Source: Roseomonas populi
GTDB taxonomy: Bacteria > Pseudomonadota > Alphaproteobacteria > Acetobacterales > Acetobacteraceae
Direction: 5' to 3'
Length of the DNA: 64,000 nt
Assembly (NCBI RefSeq): GCF_024594815.1
Contig: NZ_JANJOU010000004.1
Location: forward strand, 1-64,000
The notes below the pieces were generated by a model that did no database searches, was not told where the DNA came from, and saw only the letters and a program-made list of their open reading frames with translations. A program made the translations under genes and the position numbers. Below are positions 54,241-62,112 of this stretch, one piece after another (positions within the stretch are counted from its first letter, which is position 1; every line of letters begins with the position of its first letter).

Positions 54241-54564
54241 TCAGCGCTGGCTGCGGGTCCGGCTGCTGCTGCTGCTGCTGCCGCCGCGGCTGCGGCTGCG
54301 AGTCGTGGCCGGGGCGGCCGGCTCGGCGGCCGGAGCGGGGGCGCTGGCGCTGGCCGGGGTCACGCCGCGGGAGCGGTCCAGCTCCTCCAGCATGCACTTC
54401 TTCAGGCCGAACTCGGTGGCGGTCGGCAGGCGCTGCTGGCAGGCCGGGCGGAAGGCCTCTTCCGGCGGCGGGGCGACGGTGGGGGCCGGCGGGGGCGGGG
54501 TGGTGCACGCGGCCATCAGCGCCAGCGACGGGAGCAGGGCGGCCTTGAGGATCGTCTTGGTCAC
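54241..54564 (-). CDS. Small Ser/Arg-tailed lipoprotein
   Basis: A 107-residue protein. The signal peptide MTKTILKAALLPSLALMAAC has a lipobox (LMAAC, Cys 20). Two more cysteines follow (RPACQQ and KKCMLEELD). The second half is Ala/Pro-rich and ends in a Ser run flanked by Arg (SRGGSSSSSSRTRS), which could be disordered. No family was recognised; it sits between motB and an EcsC-like gene. Confidence 0.7.
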   Translation of the reverse strand: MTKTILKAALLPSLALMAACTTPPPPAPTVAPPPEEAFRPACQQRLPTATEFGLKKCMLEELDRSRGVTPASASAPAPAAEPAAPATTRSRSRGGSSSSSSRTRSQR

Positions 54565-54706
54565 TGGTTCGTCCTTGGAATAAGGGCCCCGCAGGACCGT
54601 TCCACGGGCGGGGCGCCGGCCCTTCTAGGGCGACGCGCGCCGCGCGTCACCGGGCTTTTCCGGACGTTGCAGTGCGGAACTGCGATAAAGGGTGAAGTGC
54701 GGCAGC

Positions 54707-55534
54707 CTAGCGCGTGCTGCCGTCCCGCAGGGCGTCGTAGGCGGCGCGCACGCGGTCCGCCCCGTAGATGCGCTCGAACTTGCGCACGGTGAAGTGGGCG
54801 TGGGCCACGCCCCGGAAGTGCTCGAGGAAGGCGAGATTGATGGCCGCCCCCGCCGCGGCGCCGATCACGGGCACCGCCTGGGCCGAGAGCTTCAGGCCGA
54901 CCGTGCCCGTGAAGCGGGCTGCGATGGCGCCCAGGAAGCCCGGCACCAGGCCGGAGACGAGGCTGGTGGCCGCGTTGGGCAGCATCTGGGCAAGGGCGAT
55001 GCGGGCGGCGAAGTAGCCGGTTTCCGCCACGTCGTCATCCGAGGTGGAGGGGCTGCCGAGGGCGAAGACGGCCATGCACTCGGCGGCGGTGGAGGGCACC
55101 TTCGGGTCCTCCCCGGCGGCGGCGGCCTCGGCGGCGATCTGGCGGAGCAGAATCGTGGTGGAGAGGGGCAGCTCCGCGAGAGTCCCCAGCAGGCCCAGCG
55201 CGCCGCCCGCCGCGCCGCTCGCCATCGCGACACCCCGGTGGAACCAGGCCACGTCCATGCCGAAGGGTGTGCGGCGGGGCTCCGTGCCCACCGCGGTGGA
55301 CCAGGCCTTCTCCAGCGCCCTTCGAACGGCGTTGTCCACCTGGTCCCGGACCGATTCGGGCAGCTTCTCCTTAAGCGCCTCGATCGGCGTGCCGGCGATG
55401 GCGGCCAGCCGTGCGGCGAAGGAGGGCCCCTCCAGCGTGGCCACGGCCTTGGCCAGCTCCGTCTGGGCGTCCTCGGGCAGGGTCAGCAGGGCGGGCAGGG
55501 TGCTGCCCGTGGATTCGGACGAGGTGGTGCTCAT
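54707..55534 (-). CDS. EcsC family protein
   Basis: A 275-residue protein. ATG at 55534 is used. Features of EcsC: AWFHRGVAMASGAAGGALG (hydrophobic), LLGTLAELPLSTTILLRQIA, AECMAVFALGSPS, then VPVIGAAAGAAINLAFLEHF. It is a membrane-associated protein of unclear role that affects transport or secretion in Gram-positives. No ABC transporter partner is present here. Confidence 0.85.
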   Translation of the reverse strand: MSTTSSESTGSTLPALLTLPEDAQTELAKAVATLEGPSFAARLAAIAGTPIEALKEKLPESVRDQVDNAVRRALEKAWSTAVGTEPRRTPFGMDVAWFHRGVAMASGAAGGALGLLGTLAELPLSTTILLRQIAAEAAAAGEDPKVPSTAAECMAVFALGSPSTSDDDVAETGYFAARIALAQMLPNAATSLVSGLVPGFLGAIAARFTGTVGLKLSAQAVPVIGAAAGAAINLAFLEHFRGVAHAHFTVRKFERIYGADRVRAAYDALRDGSTR

Positions 55535-55692
55535 GGCGGGAGAAATGGCGCGGCGGGGGCCGGGTTGCATCGCCGTCTCGCGCCGGGTCGTTGATCCGCC
55601 GGAGGTATCGCCCTATCCCCGCCCCAGGTCTGCGGCCCAGGTCTGTGGCCCAGGTCTGCAGATCGGGCCTGGGGAAGGGGCTAGGGGACTTG

Positions 55693-56094
55693 GTGACGCT
55701 GGCGGTTCTGGTCGTGCTCGGCCTTCTCGGGGCGCTCGGCTGGCGGATCTGGTCCGTGCGCGAGGGACGGAAGAAGGCCATCTCGGCACTGATCCACGAG
55801 TGCCCGGGGCTGGACGACCGGCTGGATGGTCGGGAGACCACCATCCTGTTCAGCGGCACGGAGGAAATGGTCGGCCTCGCCTCCCACCGCCTGACGAAGC
55901 TGCTGCCCTTCTCCATCATCCGCAAGTGGCGGACCGAGCCGGTCTACAAGGCGGACAAGCGCGTGGGCTGGAACTTCATCATCGAGACCGGCGACCCGCT
56001 GGAGCCGATCTGGACCATCCGCATGAAGTCCGGCCCGGGGAACGAGGTGCCGAACTTCTGGATGGCGAAGTTCAGCGCGCACCTGAACGGCTAG
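55693..56094 (+). CDS. Hypothetical membrane-anchored protein
   Basis: About 133 residues. GTG at 55693 (or TTG at 55690) follows AGGGGA by four bases. A membrane segment (LAVLVVLGLLGALGWRIW, about residues 5-22) precedes a soluble domain: LIHECPGLDDRLDGRETTIL in part, GTEEMVGLASHRLTKLLPFS, and KSGPGNEVPNFWMAKFSAHL. No family was recognised. It converges on hslU. Confidence 0.72.
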   Translation: MTLAVLVVLGLLGALGWRIWSVREGRKKAISALIHECPGLDDRLDGRETTILFSGTEEMVGLASHRLTKLLPFSIIRKWRTEPVYKADKRVGWNFIIETGDPLEPIWTIRMKSGPGNEVPNFWMAKFSAHLNG

Positions 56095-56124
56095 GGGCCG
56101 GGCGGGTGCCCGGCCCCCCGCCCG

Positions 56125-57453
56125 TCAGAGGATGAAGCGCGACAGGTCCGTGCTGGCGGCCAGCGGCGCCACCTTCTCCCGCACGTAGCCGGCGTCCACG
56201 CGCACCGTCTCGCCGCGCCGGTCGGAGGCGGTGAAGGAGACCTCCTCCAGCAGCCGCTCCAGCACGGTGGCCAGGCGGCGGGCGCCGATGTTCTCCACGC
56301 GGTCGTTGATGTCGGCCGCCAGCTCCGCCACCGCGTCCACCGCGTCCGCGGAGAAGTCCAGCGTCACGCCCTCCGTGCCCATCAGCGCGGTGTACTGCGA
56401 GGTCAGCGCGTGCTCCGGCTCCGTCAGGATGCGGCGGAAGTCGTCGCGCGTCAGGCCCTTCAGCTCCACACGGATCGGCAGGCGGCCCTGCAGCTCGGGC
56501 AGCAGGTCGCTGGGCTTGGCGATGTGGAAGGCGCCGCTGGCGATGAAGAGGATGTGGTCCGTCCTCACCGGGCCGTGCTTCGTGTTCACGGTCGTGCCCT
56601 CGATCAGCGGCAGCAGGTCGCGCTGCACGCCCTCGCGGCTCACGTCGCCGCCGCGGAAGCCGTTCTCCGTGCGGGCGCAGACCTTGTCGATCTCGTCGAT
56701 GAAGACGATGCCGTTCTGCTCGGCGTGGTGCACGGCGTCGCGGGTCAGCTTCTCCTGGTCCAGCAGCTTGTCCGCCTCCTCGCGCTGGAGGGTGCTGCGG
56801 GCCTCGGGCACGCTCATCTTGCGGGCGCGGGTGCGGCCCCCGAACATCTTGCCCATCATCTCCTGGATGTTGCCGGCGCCGGGCGGCATGCCCGGGATGT
56901 CCATGGCGCCGATGGGCGTGGCCTGCTCGGCCACCTGCACCTCGACCTCCTTCGTGTCGAGGCTGCCGTCGCGCAGCATGCGGCGGAACTTCATGCGCGT
57001 CTCGCCATTCGCGCCCTCCCCGACGAGCGCGGTGATCAGGCGCTCCTCGGCGTTCAGCTCGGCCTTGGCCTGCACCTCGGCGCGGCCGGCCTCGCGCAGC
57101 TGCACGATGCTGGCCTCCACCAGATCGCGCACGATCTGCTCAACGTCGCGGCCGACATAGCCGACCTCGGTGAACTTCGTGGCCTCCACCTTCAGGAAGG
57201 GGGCATTGGCCAGGCGCGCAAGGCGGCGGGCGATCTCGGTCTTGCCGCAGCCGGTGGGGCCAATCATCAGGATGTTCTTCGGCACCACCTCCTCGCGCAT
57301 CCCGTTCGGGAGCTGCTGGCGGCGCCAGCGGTTGCGCAGCGCGATGGCGACGGCGCGCTTCGCGTCGTGCTGGCCGACGATGTAGCGGTCCAGCTCCGAG
57401 ACGATCTCGCGCGGGGAGAGGTTGACGGCTTCCGCGGGGGAGGGGGTGTTCAT
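56125..57453 (-). CDS. hslU: HslU ATPase subunit of the HslVU protease
   Basis: A 442-residue AAA+ unfoldase. Walker A is [15 protein letters not shown], Walker [14 protein letters not shown], with pore-loop and sensor regions, an I-domain insertion rich in Met/Gly ([17 protein letters not shown]), and a C-terminal SRFIL tail that activates the HslV peptidase. ATG at 57453. hslV is normally adjacent, often just upstream, but the upstream gene here is an ArsR-type regulator, so hslV must be elsewhere or absent. Confidence 0.96.
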   Translation of the reverse strand: MNTPSPAEAVNLSPREIVSELDRYIVGQHDAKRAVAIALRNRWRRQQLPNGMREEVVPKNILMIGPTGCGKTEIARRLARLANAPFLKVEATKFTEVGYVGRDVEQIVRDLVEASIVQLREAGRAEVQAKAELNAEERLITALVGEGANGETRMKFRRMLRDGSLDTKEVEVQVAEQATPIGAMDIPGMPPGAGNIQEMMGKMFGGRTRARKMSVPEARSTLQREEADKLLDQEKLTRDAVHHAEQNGIVFIDEIDKVCARTENGFRGGDVSREGVQRDLLPLIEGTTVNTKHGPVRTDHILFIASGAFHIAKPSDLLPELQGRLPIRVELKGLTRDDFRRILTEPEHALTSQYTALMGTEGVTLDFSADAVDAVAELAADINDRVENIGARRLATVLERLLEEVSFTASDRRGETVRVDAGYVREKVAPLAASTDLSRFIL

Positions 57454-57505
57454 TCCGATGGTTCATCCGGGCGCAGGGCGCGCCCATAAAGGGTAGAGGA
57501 TGTCG

Positions 57506-57847
57506 TCAGGCGTCTTCGACGAGCCGCGCGAGGGGCGGATCCTGCCGCGCGCCGGCGAGGACGGCGTCCAGCAGGCCGGGGAAGCGCCCCTCCAGATCGT
57601 CCCGGCGCAGGGAAACGATACGCGAAGGCCCCTCGATCCGGACCCGGACCACCCCGGCCTCCCGCAGGCGGGCGACGTGGTAGGTCAGGTTCGTCTTCGT
57701 CGTGCAGCACAGGAAGGAGGAGCAGCGCTTCTCGCCCTGCTCCGCGACCATGAGCACGATGGCCCGGCGGATCGGGTCCCGCAGCGCGTCCAGCACCGCG
57801 GAGAGGTCGATCGCCTCCGCCTCGGGATGGGAAAGCGCCTTGGACAT
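57506..57847 (-). CDS. ArsR-family transcriptional regulator
   Basis: A 113-residue winged-helix regulator. ATG at 57847 (GTG at 57853 is an alternative). Helix-turn-helix: ALRDPIRRAIVLMVAE, then CTTKTNLTYHVARLREAGVV. The CSSFLCCT segment carries three Cys but not the ELCVCDL motif of metal sensors, so the signal is open. It is divergent from an MFS transporter, and two inverted repeats lie in the gap, making it the probable local repressor. Confidence 0.9.
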   Translation of the reverse strand: MSKALSHPEAEAIDLSAVLDALRDPIRRAIVLMVAEQGEKRCSSFLCCTTKTNLTYHVARLREAGVVRVRIEGPSRIVSLRRDDLEGRFPGLLDAVLAGARQDPPLARLVEDA

Positions 57848-57891
57848 GCACACGAGATAGGCAACTCCCGGCGCATCTCCAAGGGGTCCAG

Positions 57892-57909
57892 GTTCAAGGG
57901 CTCTTGAAC
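57892..57909. promoter_or_regulatory. Palindromic operator candidate 1
   Basis: GTTCAAG (57892-57898), spacer GGCT, then CTTGAAC (57903-57909): a perfect 7-bp inverted repeat between the ArsR-type gene and the MFS gene. Arrays of TTCAA/TTGAA half-sites are usual for ArsR-type repressors. Confidence 0.6.
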
Positions 57910-57927
57910 TCTCTGGCCACTGGGACT

Positions 57928-57947
57928 AGTTCAACATTCGTTGGACT
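57928..57947. promoter_or_regulatory. Palindromic operator candidate 2
   Basis: AGTTCAAC (57928-57935), spacer ATTC, then GTTGGACT (57940-57947): the same half-site pattern as candidate 1 with one mismatch. The two centres are 37 bases apart. The second is 12 bases ahead of the MFS start, so bound repressor would block the transporter. Confidence 0.6.
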
Positions 57948-57959
57948 ACGGAGGGCGCC

Positions 57960-59117
57960 ATGCCCCGCACGATCCTCTGGCTCACCCTCGGCGCCTTCGC
58001 CGTGGGAACCGGCACCTTCTCCATCGCGGGGCTTCTGCCCGTCATCGCCGCGGATCTCGAGGTTTCCGTCCCCGCCGCGGGCCATCTCTCCATGGCCTTC
58101 GCGCTGGCCTATGCCGTCGCTTCCCCCGTGCTGGCCGCGGCCACGGCCGCCATGGAGCGGCGCCGGACGCTGGTGCTGGCGATGGCGGTCTATGCCCTGG
58201 CCTCCGCCGGCTGCGTGCTGGTGCCGGGCTATGCGGGGCTGATGGGCCTGCGCGTCCTGGCGGCGCTGGCCGCCGCCCTTTTCACCCCCATGGCGGGCGC
58301 CTGCGCCGTCGCCCTCGTCGAGCCCCATCACCGCGGCCGCGCCCTGGCGCTGGTGATCGGGGGCATGACCCTCTCCACCGTGCTCGGCGCCCCCATGGGC
58401 ACGCTGATCGGCGAGTATCTGGGCTGGCGGGCTACCTTCCTCGTCGTGGGCGCGCTGGGCCTCCTCTCCGCCCTCGGCGCCCTGGCCTTCCTGCCCCGCC
58501 TGCCCGGCAGCCGGGAGGCCGGGATCGGGGAGCGCCTGGCCCTCGTCACGCGCCCGGCGGTCGCCACGCTGCTGGTGCAGACCGTGGTCGTCTTCACCGG
58601 CGCCTTCACCCTCTTCTCCTACCTCGCGCCTTTCGTGCGCGGCACGCTCGGCTTCGTCGGCACGGGCACGGCGCTGGCGCTGCTGCTCTCCGGCCTGGGC
58701 GGGCTTCTCGGCGTCTCCCTCGGCGGCTGGGCGGCGGACCGGCAGGACCCCCGCCGCTTCCTCATCCTCTCCAACGCCGTGCTGGGCTGCGCCCTCGCCG
58801 GGATTTCCCTCTGCGTGGAATGCTTCACGCCCGGCGTGGCCGTGCCGACCGTGCTCGCCCTCCTTGTCGTCTGGGGCGCCTCCGGCTGGTGCTTCCCGGC
58901 CGTGCAGCAGGCCCGCCTCGTCGCCCTCTCCCCCGCCCTTGCTCCCGTGCTCCTCTCCCTCAATGCCTCCGCCACTTATGTCGGCACCTCCCTCGGTGCC
59001 CTGTTCGGTGGGCTGGTGATCGGGGCGGGCGGGCTGCAGGAGATCGGGCTGGTGGCGGGCGGAATCGTCGGGATCGGGGCGGCGATGGTCTGGGGAATGC
59101 GGGTGCGCGTGGCTTGA
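57960..59117 (+). CDS. MFS transporter, sugar-efflux/AraJ type
   Basis: A 385-residue transporter with 12 hydrophobic segments. The start region (LTLGAFAVGTGTFSIAGLLP), the loop after segment 2, and AALFTPMAGACAVALVEP are as in AraJ/YdhP-like efflux proteins. It is divergent from the ArsR-type gene and starts 12 bases after operator candidate 2, so it is probably repressed by that protein. The substrate is unknown. It is followed by a repeat element. Confidence 0.9.
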   Translation: MPRTILWLTLGAFAVGTGTFSIAGLLPVIAADLEVSVPAAGHLSMAFALAYAVASPVLAAATAAMERRRTLVLAMAVYALASAGCVLVPGYAGLMGLRVLAALAAALFTPMAGACAVALVEPHHRGRALALVIGGMTLSTVLGAPMGTLIGEYLGWRATFLVVGALGLLSALGALAFLPRLPGSREAGIGERLALVTRPAVATLLVQTVVVFTGAFTLFSYLAPFVRGTLGFVGTGTALALLLSGLGGLLGVSLGGWAADRQDPRRFLILSNAVLGCALAGISLCVECFTPGVAVPTVLALLVVWGASGWCFPAVQQARLVALSPALAPVLLSLNASATYVGTSLGALFGGLVIGAGGLQEIGLVAGGIVGIGAAMVWGMRVRVA

Positions 59118-59120
59118 AGC

Positions 59121-59343
59121 CGGCCAGGGAGAGGGAGAAGGAATTCTCCCTCTCCCCGGACCCCTCACCCACATCTTTTTCTTCGGGCTGCCGCGGAATG
59201 CGGGGCTCTTGGTGCGCCTCGGATCGATGACCCGAGGCGCGGGACATGGATCCCCGGGACCAGCTCGAAGAAAAAGAGGATGGGGTCCAGGTGAAGAACT
59301 CCTTCTTCCCCTGGCGGTGGGTGCGGGAGGCAGAGCCTCCCGG
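59121..59343 (+). repeat. Dispersed structured element, composite copy
   Basis: This fills the gap between the MFS gene and the convergent Lrp gene. Hairpin A is at 59127-59156 (13 perfect pairs, GGAA tetraloop). Linker B has ACATCTTTTTCTTCGGGCTG near 59171-59190. Hairpin C is perfect: GCGCCTCGG (59214-59222) with CCGAGGCGC (59232-59240). A second, inverted module B then A follows (GAAGAAAAAGAGGATGGGG, then CCTTCTTCCC), then the gene-end hairpin CGGGAGGC-AGA-GCCTCCCG at 59324-59342. It looks like two elements joined head to head. Confidence 0.8.
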
Positions 59344-59345
59344 AG

Positions 59346-59834
59346 TTACCCCCGCCGCAGCCCCGAGAGCGGCAGGCGGCCCGATTCCTTGAGCCGTTCG
59401 AGGACGATGGAGGACCGCACGCGCGCCACGCTCTCGTGCGGTAGGAGCACGTCGTTCACCAGGGCGGAGAGATCCTTCAGGTCGCCCACCACGGCCTTCA
59501 GGAGGTAGTCGGCGTCGCCTGTCATGGCGTAGGCCTCCTGCACCTCCTCCAGCCGGGCGACCAGATCGCGGAAGCGCTGGGCGTTGTCCCGGCTGTGGGT
59601 GGCGAGGGTGACCTGCACGAAGACGAGGAGGCGCAGGCCCAGGGGTTCCGCCGCCAGTTCCGCCCGGTAGCCGCGGATGATGCCCGCCGCTTCCAGCGCC
59701 GTGCGGCGGCGGGAGCATTGGGAGGGGGAGAGGCCGGCGCGCTCGCCCAACTGCTGGTTGGTCAGGCGCCCATCCTCCTGCAACGCCGCGAGGAGGCGGA
59801 GGTCGATGGCGTCGAGTTCGACGGCTTCGTGCAT
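59346..59834 (-). CDS. Lrp/AsnC family transcriptional regulator
   Basis: A 162-residue regulator. N-terminal HTH: LDAIDLRLLAALQEDGRLTNQQLGER and SQCSRRRTALEAAGIIRGY, in parts. C-terminal RAM effector domain (FVQVTLATHSRDNAQRF, VQEAYAMTGDADYLLKAVV). Such proteins respond to amino acids. It is divergent from the HPPD gene, so it probably controls tyrosine catabolism from the shared gap; palindromes lie there. Confidence 0.92.
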   Translation of the reverse strand: MHEAVELDAIDLRLLAALQEDGRLTNQQLGERAGLSPSQCSRRRTALEAAGIIRGYRAELAAEPLGLRLLVFVQVTLATHSRDNAQRFRDLVARLEEVQEAYAMTGDADYLLKAVVGDLKDLSALVNDVLLPHESVARVRSSIVLERLKESGRLPLSGLRRG

Positions 59835-59850
59835 GATGGCGGTTTAGCAC

Positions 59851-59905
59851 GCACGGACCGTGCAAGGGCAGGCGTTTCGCCCCGCAGTTCGCACGCAACT
59901 TGCGG
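59851..59905. promoter_or_regulatory. Palindromes in the Lrp/HPPD divergent gap
   Basis: GCACGGACCGTGC (59851-59863) is a perfect 5-bp inverted repeat around GAC. A second candidate is CCGCA (59882-59886) with TGCGG (59901-59905), 14 bases apart. Lrp-type proteins often bind several imperfect palindromes in such gaps. The regulator-target link is inferred. Confidence 0.4.
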
Positions 59906-59950
59906 AAGGCGCGCGATAGGCTTCCCTCATAAGATCTGAGGAGGCTTCCA

Positions 59951-61057
59951 ATGGGTCCTTTCCCGCATGACGCGCCGCGCGCCGCGATCACGGATCACAA
60001 CCCGGCCGGCACGGACGGCTTTGCCTTCGTCGAATACGCGAGCCCGGAGCCGGAGAAGCTGCACGCGCTGTTCGAGCAGATGGGCTTCAAGGCGGTGGCG
60101 AAGCACCGCACGAAGAAGAGCACCCTGTATCGCCAGGGCGACATCAACTACCTGCTGACGGAGGAGCCCGGCTCCCACGCGCAGGGGTTCACGAAGGACC
60201 ATGGGCCCTGCGTGCCCTCCATGGGCTTCCGGGTGGTGGATGCCCAGCACGCCTTCGACCACGCGGTGAAGAACGGCGCGGAGCCGGCCACCGAGGGCAA
60301 GACGATGGACGTGCCGGCCATCAAGGGCATCGGCGGGTCCTACCTCTACTTCATCGACCAGTACGGCGAGGGCCGGTCCTGCTACGACGCCGAGTTCATG
60401 TGGTTGGGCGAGCGCGATCCCTGGCCGGTGGGCGCGGGCCTCTATTACATAGACCACCTGACGCACAACGTGTTCCGCGGCCGGATGGACTACTGGTACG
60501 ATTTCTACAACCGCATCTTCAACTTCCGGCAGATCCGCTACTTCGACATCAAGGGCGAGTACACCGGGCTGTTCTCCCGCGCGCTGACCTCCCCCGACGG
60601 GCGCATCCGCATCCCGCTGAACGAGAGCGCGGATGACGAGAGCCAGATCGAGGAGTACCTGCGCGAGTACAAGGGCGAGGGCATCCAGCACGTCGCCTGC
60701 GGCTGCGACGACATCTACGGCACGATCGAGGGCCTGCGCGACGCCGGGCTGAACTTCATGCCCGCCCCGCCGGACACCTATTACGATCGCGTGGACGCCC
60801 GCCTGCCCGGCCATGGCGAGGATCTCGTGCGGCTGAAGAAGAACGGCATCCTCGTGGATGGCGAGGGCGTGGTGGAGGACCGCAAGGCACGGCTGCTGCT
60901 GCAGATCTTCTCCGCCAACGTCATCGGGCCGGTGTTCTTCGAGTTCATCGAGCGCAAGGGCGATGACGGCTTCGGCGAGGGCAACTTCCGCGCCCTTTTC
61001 GAGAGCATCGAGGAGGACCAGGTGCGCCGCGGCGTGATCGGCAACAAGGCGGCCTGA
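59951..61057 (+). CDS. hppD: 4-Hydroxyphenylpyruvate dioxygenase
   Basis: A 368-residue Fe(II) enzyme that converts 4-hydroxyphenylpyruvate to homogentisate in tyrosine degradation. Iron ligands lie in IDHLTHNVFRG, IQHVACGCDDI and VFFEFIERKG. Further features: DIKGEYTGLFSRALTSPDG and the late GDDGFGEGNFRALFESIE. ATG with GAGGAGG eight bases upstream. No hmgA or maiA is adjacent. The FAH-family gene at 39.8 kb is not close enough to be in one operon. Confidence 0.96.
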   Translation: MGPFPHDAPRAAITDHNPAGTDGFAFVEYASPEPEKLHALFEQMGFKAVAKHRTKKSTLYRQGDINYLLTEEPGSHAQGFTKDHGPCVPSMGFRVVDAQHAFDHAVKNGAEPATEGKTMDVPAIKGIGGSYLYFIDQYGEGRSCYDAEFMWLGERDPWPVGAGLYYIDHLTHNVFRGRMDYWYDFYNRIFNFRQIRYFDIKGEYTGLFSRALTSPDGRIRIPLNESADDESQIEEYLREYKGEGIQHVACGCDDIYGTIEGLRDAGLNFMPAPPDTYYDRVDARLPGHGEDLVRLKKNGILVDGEGVVEDRKARLLLQIFSANVIGPVFFEFIERKGDDGFGEGNFRALFESIEEDQVRRGVIGNKAA

Positions 61058-61132
61058 GGAGCAGCCAGAGGGGCGGCTTGCGGCGCGGCGGCGCCGGGCG
61101 GGATACTCCGGGAGAACCCGGAGACCTGCCCG

Positions 61133-62107
61133 ATGCCGACGCGCCGCTCTCTCTTTGCACTGTTGCCCGCTGCGGGGCTGGCGGGCACCGCCCGTGCGGC
61201 GGAATCCTGGCGGATTGTCACCGAGTATCCGGCGAACGCCATGCCGGGCGAGGGGATCGCCCATTTCGCGGAGGCCGCGACGCGGCTCTCCAACGGGGCG
61301 CTGGCCGTGACACCGAGCTTCGATGCGCCGGACGGACTCCGCTCCGCCGCCATGATCCGCGCGGCCGCCGAGGGGCGCGTGCAGGCGGCAGATGCCTTCA
61401 CCGGCGCGCTGGCGGGCGAGGCGCCTATCTTCCAGCTCTCGGCCCTGCCTTTCCTGACCGCTTCCGCCGAGGACACGGCGCGGCTGCTGCGCGCGGCGCG
61501 CCCCGCCTATGCGGCGGCGCTGGAGGCAAGGGGGGTGGCGCTGCTCTACGGCACGCCCTGGCCGGCCACGGGGCTATGGTCCCGCAACCCTGTCTCCGGG
61601 CCGGAGGCGCTGCGCGGGCTGAAGGTCCGCACCTATGACGCGGCGAGCACGGCGGTGATGCGGAACGCGGGCGCGGAACCCGCGCAGATCTCCTTCGCCG
61701 ATGCGCTTCCGCGGCTGCGGGCGGGCGACATGGATGCGGTGATGTCCTCCGGCGATGGCGGGGCGGGCGCGCGGCTGTGGGAGATCCTGCCGCACTTCAC
61801 GGTGCTGGATTACGCCTCGCCCCTCAGCCTTGCCTTCTGCAACACGGCGGTGCTGCGGGCGCTGCCGAAGCCGGTGCAGGAGCATGTGCAGCAGGCCGCG
61901 CGGGAGACGGAGGCGCGGCAGTTCCAGGCGATCGCCACGCGGCTGGCGGAGAACGAGGCGCGGATGCGGGCGAACAATGTGGTGCTGGCGAGCGGCGCCC
62001 CGCTGCGCGCCGCGCTGACGGCGGCGGCCGCGCCGGTGGTGGCGGACTGGACGTCCCGCGCCGGCGCCGAGGGCGCGGCGATCCTCAACACCTACCGGGC
62101 GGGCTGA
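61133..62107 (+). CDS. TRAP transporter substrate-binding protein, DctP type
   Basis: A 324-residue periplasmic receptor. Signal peptide MPTRRSLFALLPAAGLAGTARAA has twin arginines (possibly Tat). DctP-type pattern: WRIVTEYPANAMPGEGIAHFA, GLKVRTYDAASTAVMRNAGAEPAQISFADALP in parts, AFCNTAVLRALP and NNVVLASGAPLRAAL. The C-terminal RAGAEGAAILNTYR is usual. No DctQ/DctM genes are adjacent, so the partner permease lies elsewhere or the receptor is orphan. Confidence 0.87.
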   Translation: MPTRRSLFALLPAAGLAGTARAAESWRIVTEYPANAMPGEGIAHFAEAATRLSNGALAVTPSFDAPDGLRSAAMIRAAAEGRVQAADAFTGALAGEAPIFQLSALPFLTASAEDTARLLRAARPAYAAALEARGVALLYGTPWPATGLWSRNPVSGPEALRGLKVRTYDAASTAVMRNAGAEPAQISFADALPRLRAGDMDAVMSSGDGGAGARLWEILPHFTVLDYASPLSLAFCNTAVLRALPKPVQEHVQQAARETEARQFQAIATRLAENEARMRANNVVLASGAPLRAALTAAAAPVVADWTSRAGAEGAAILNTYRAG

Positions 62108-62112
62108 AGGCT

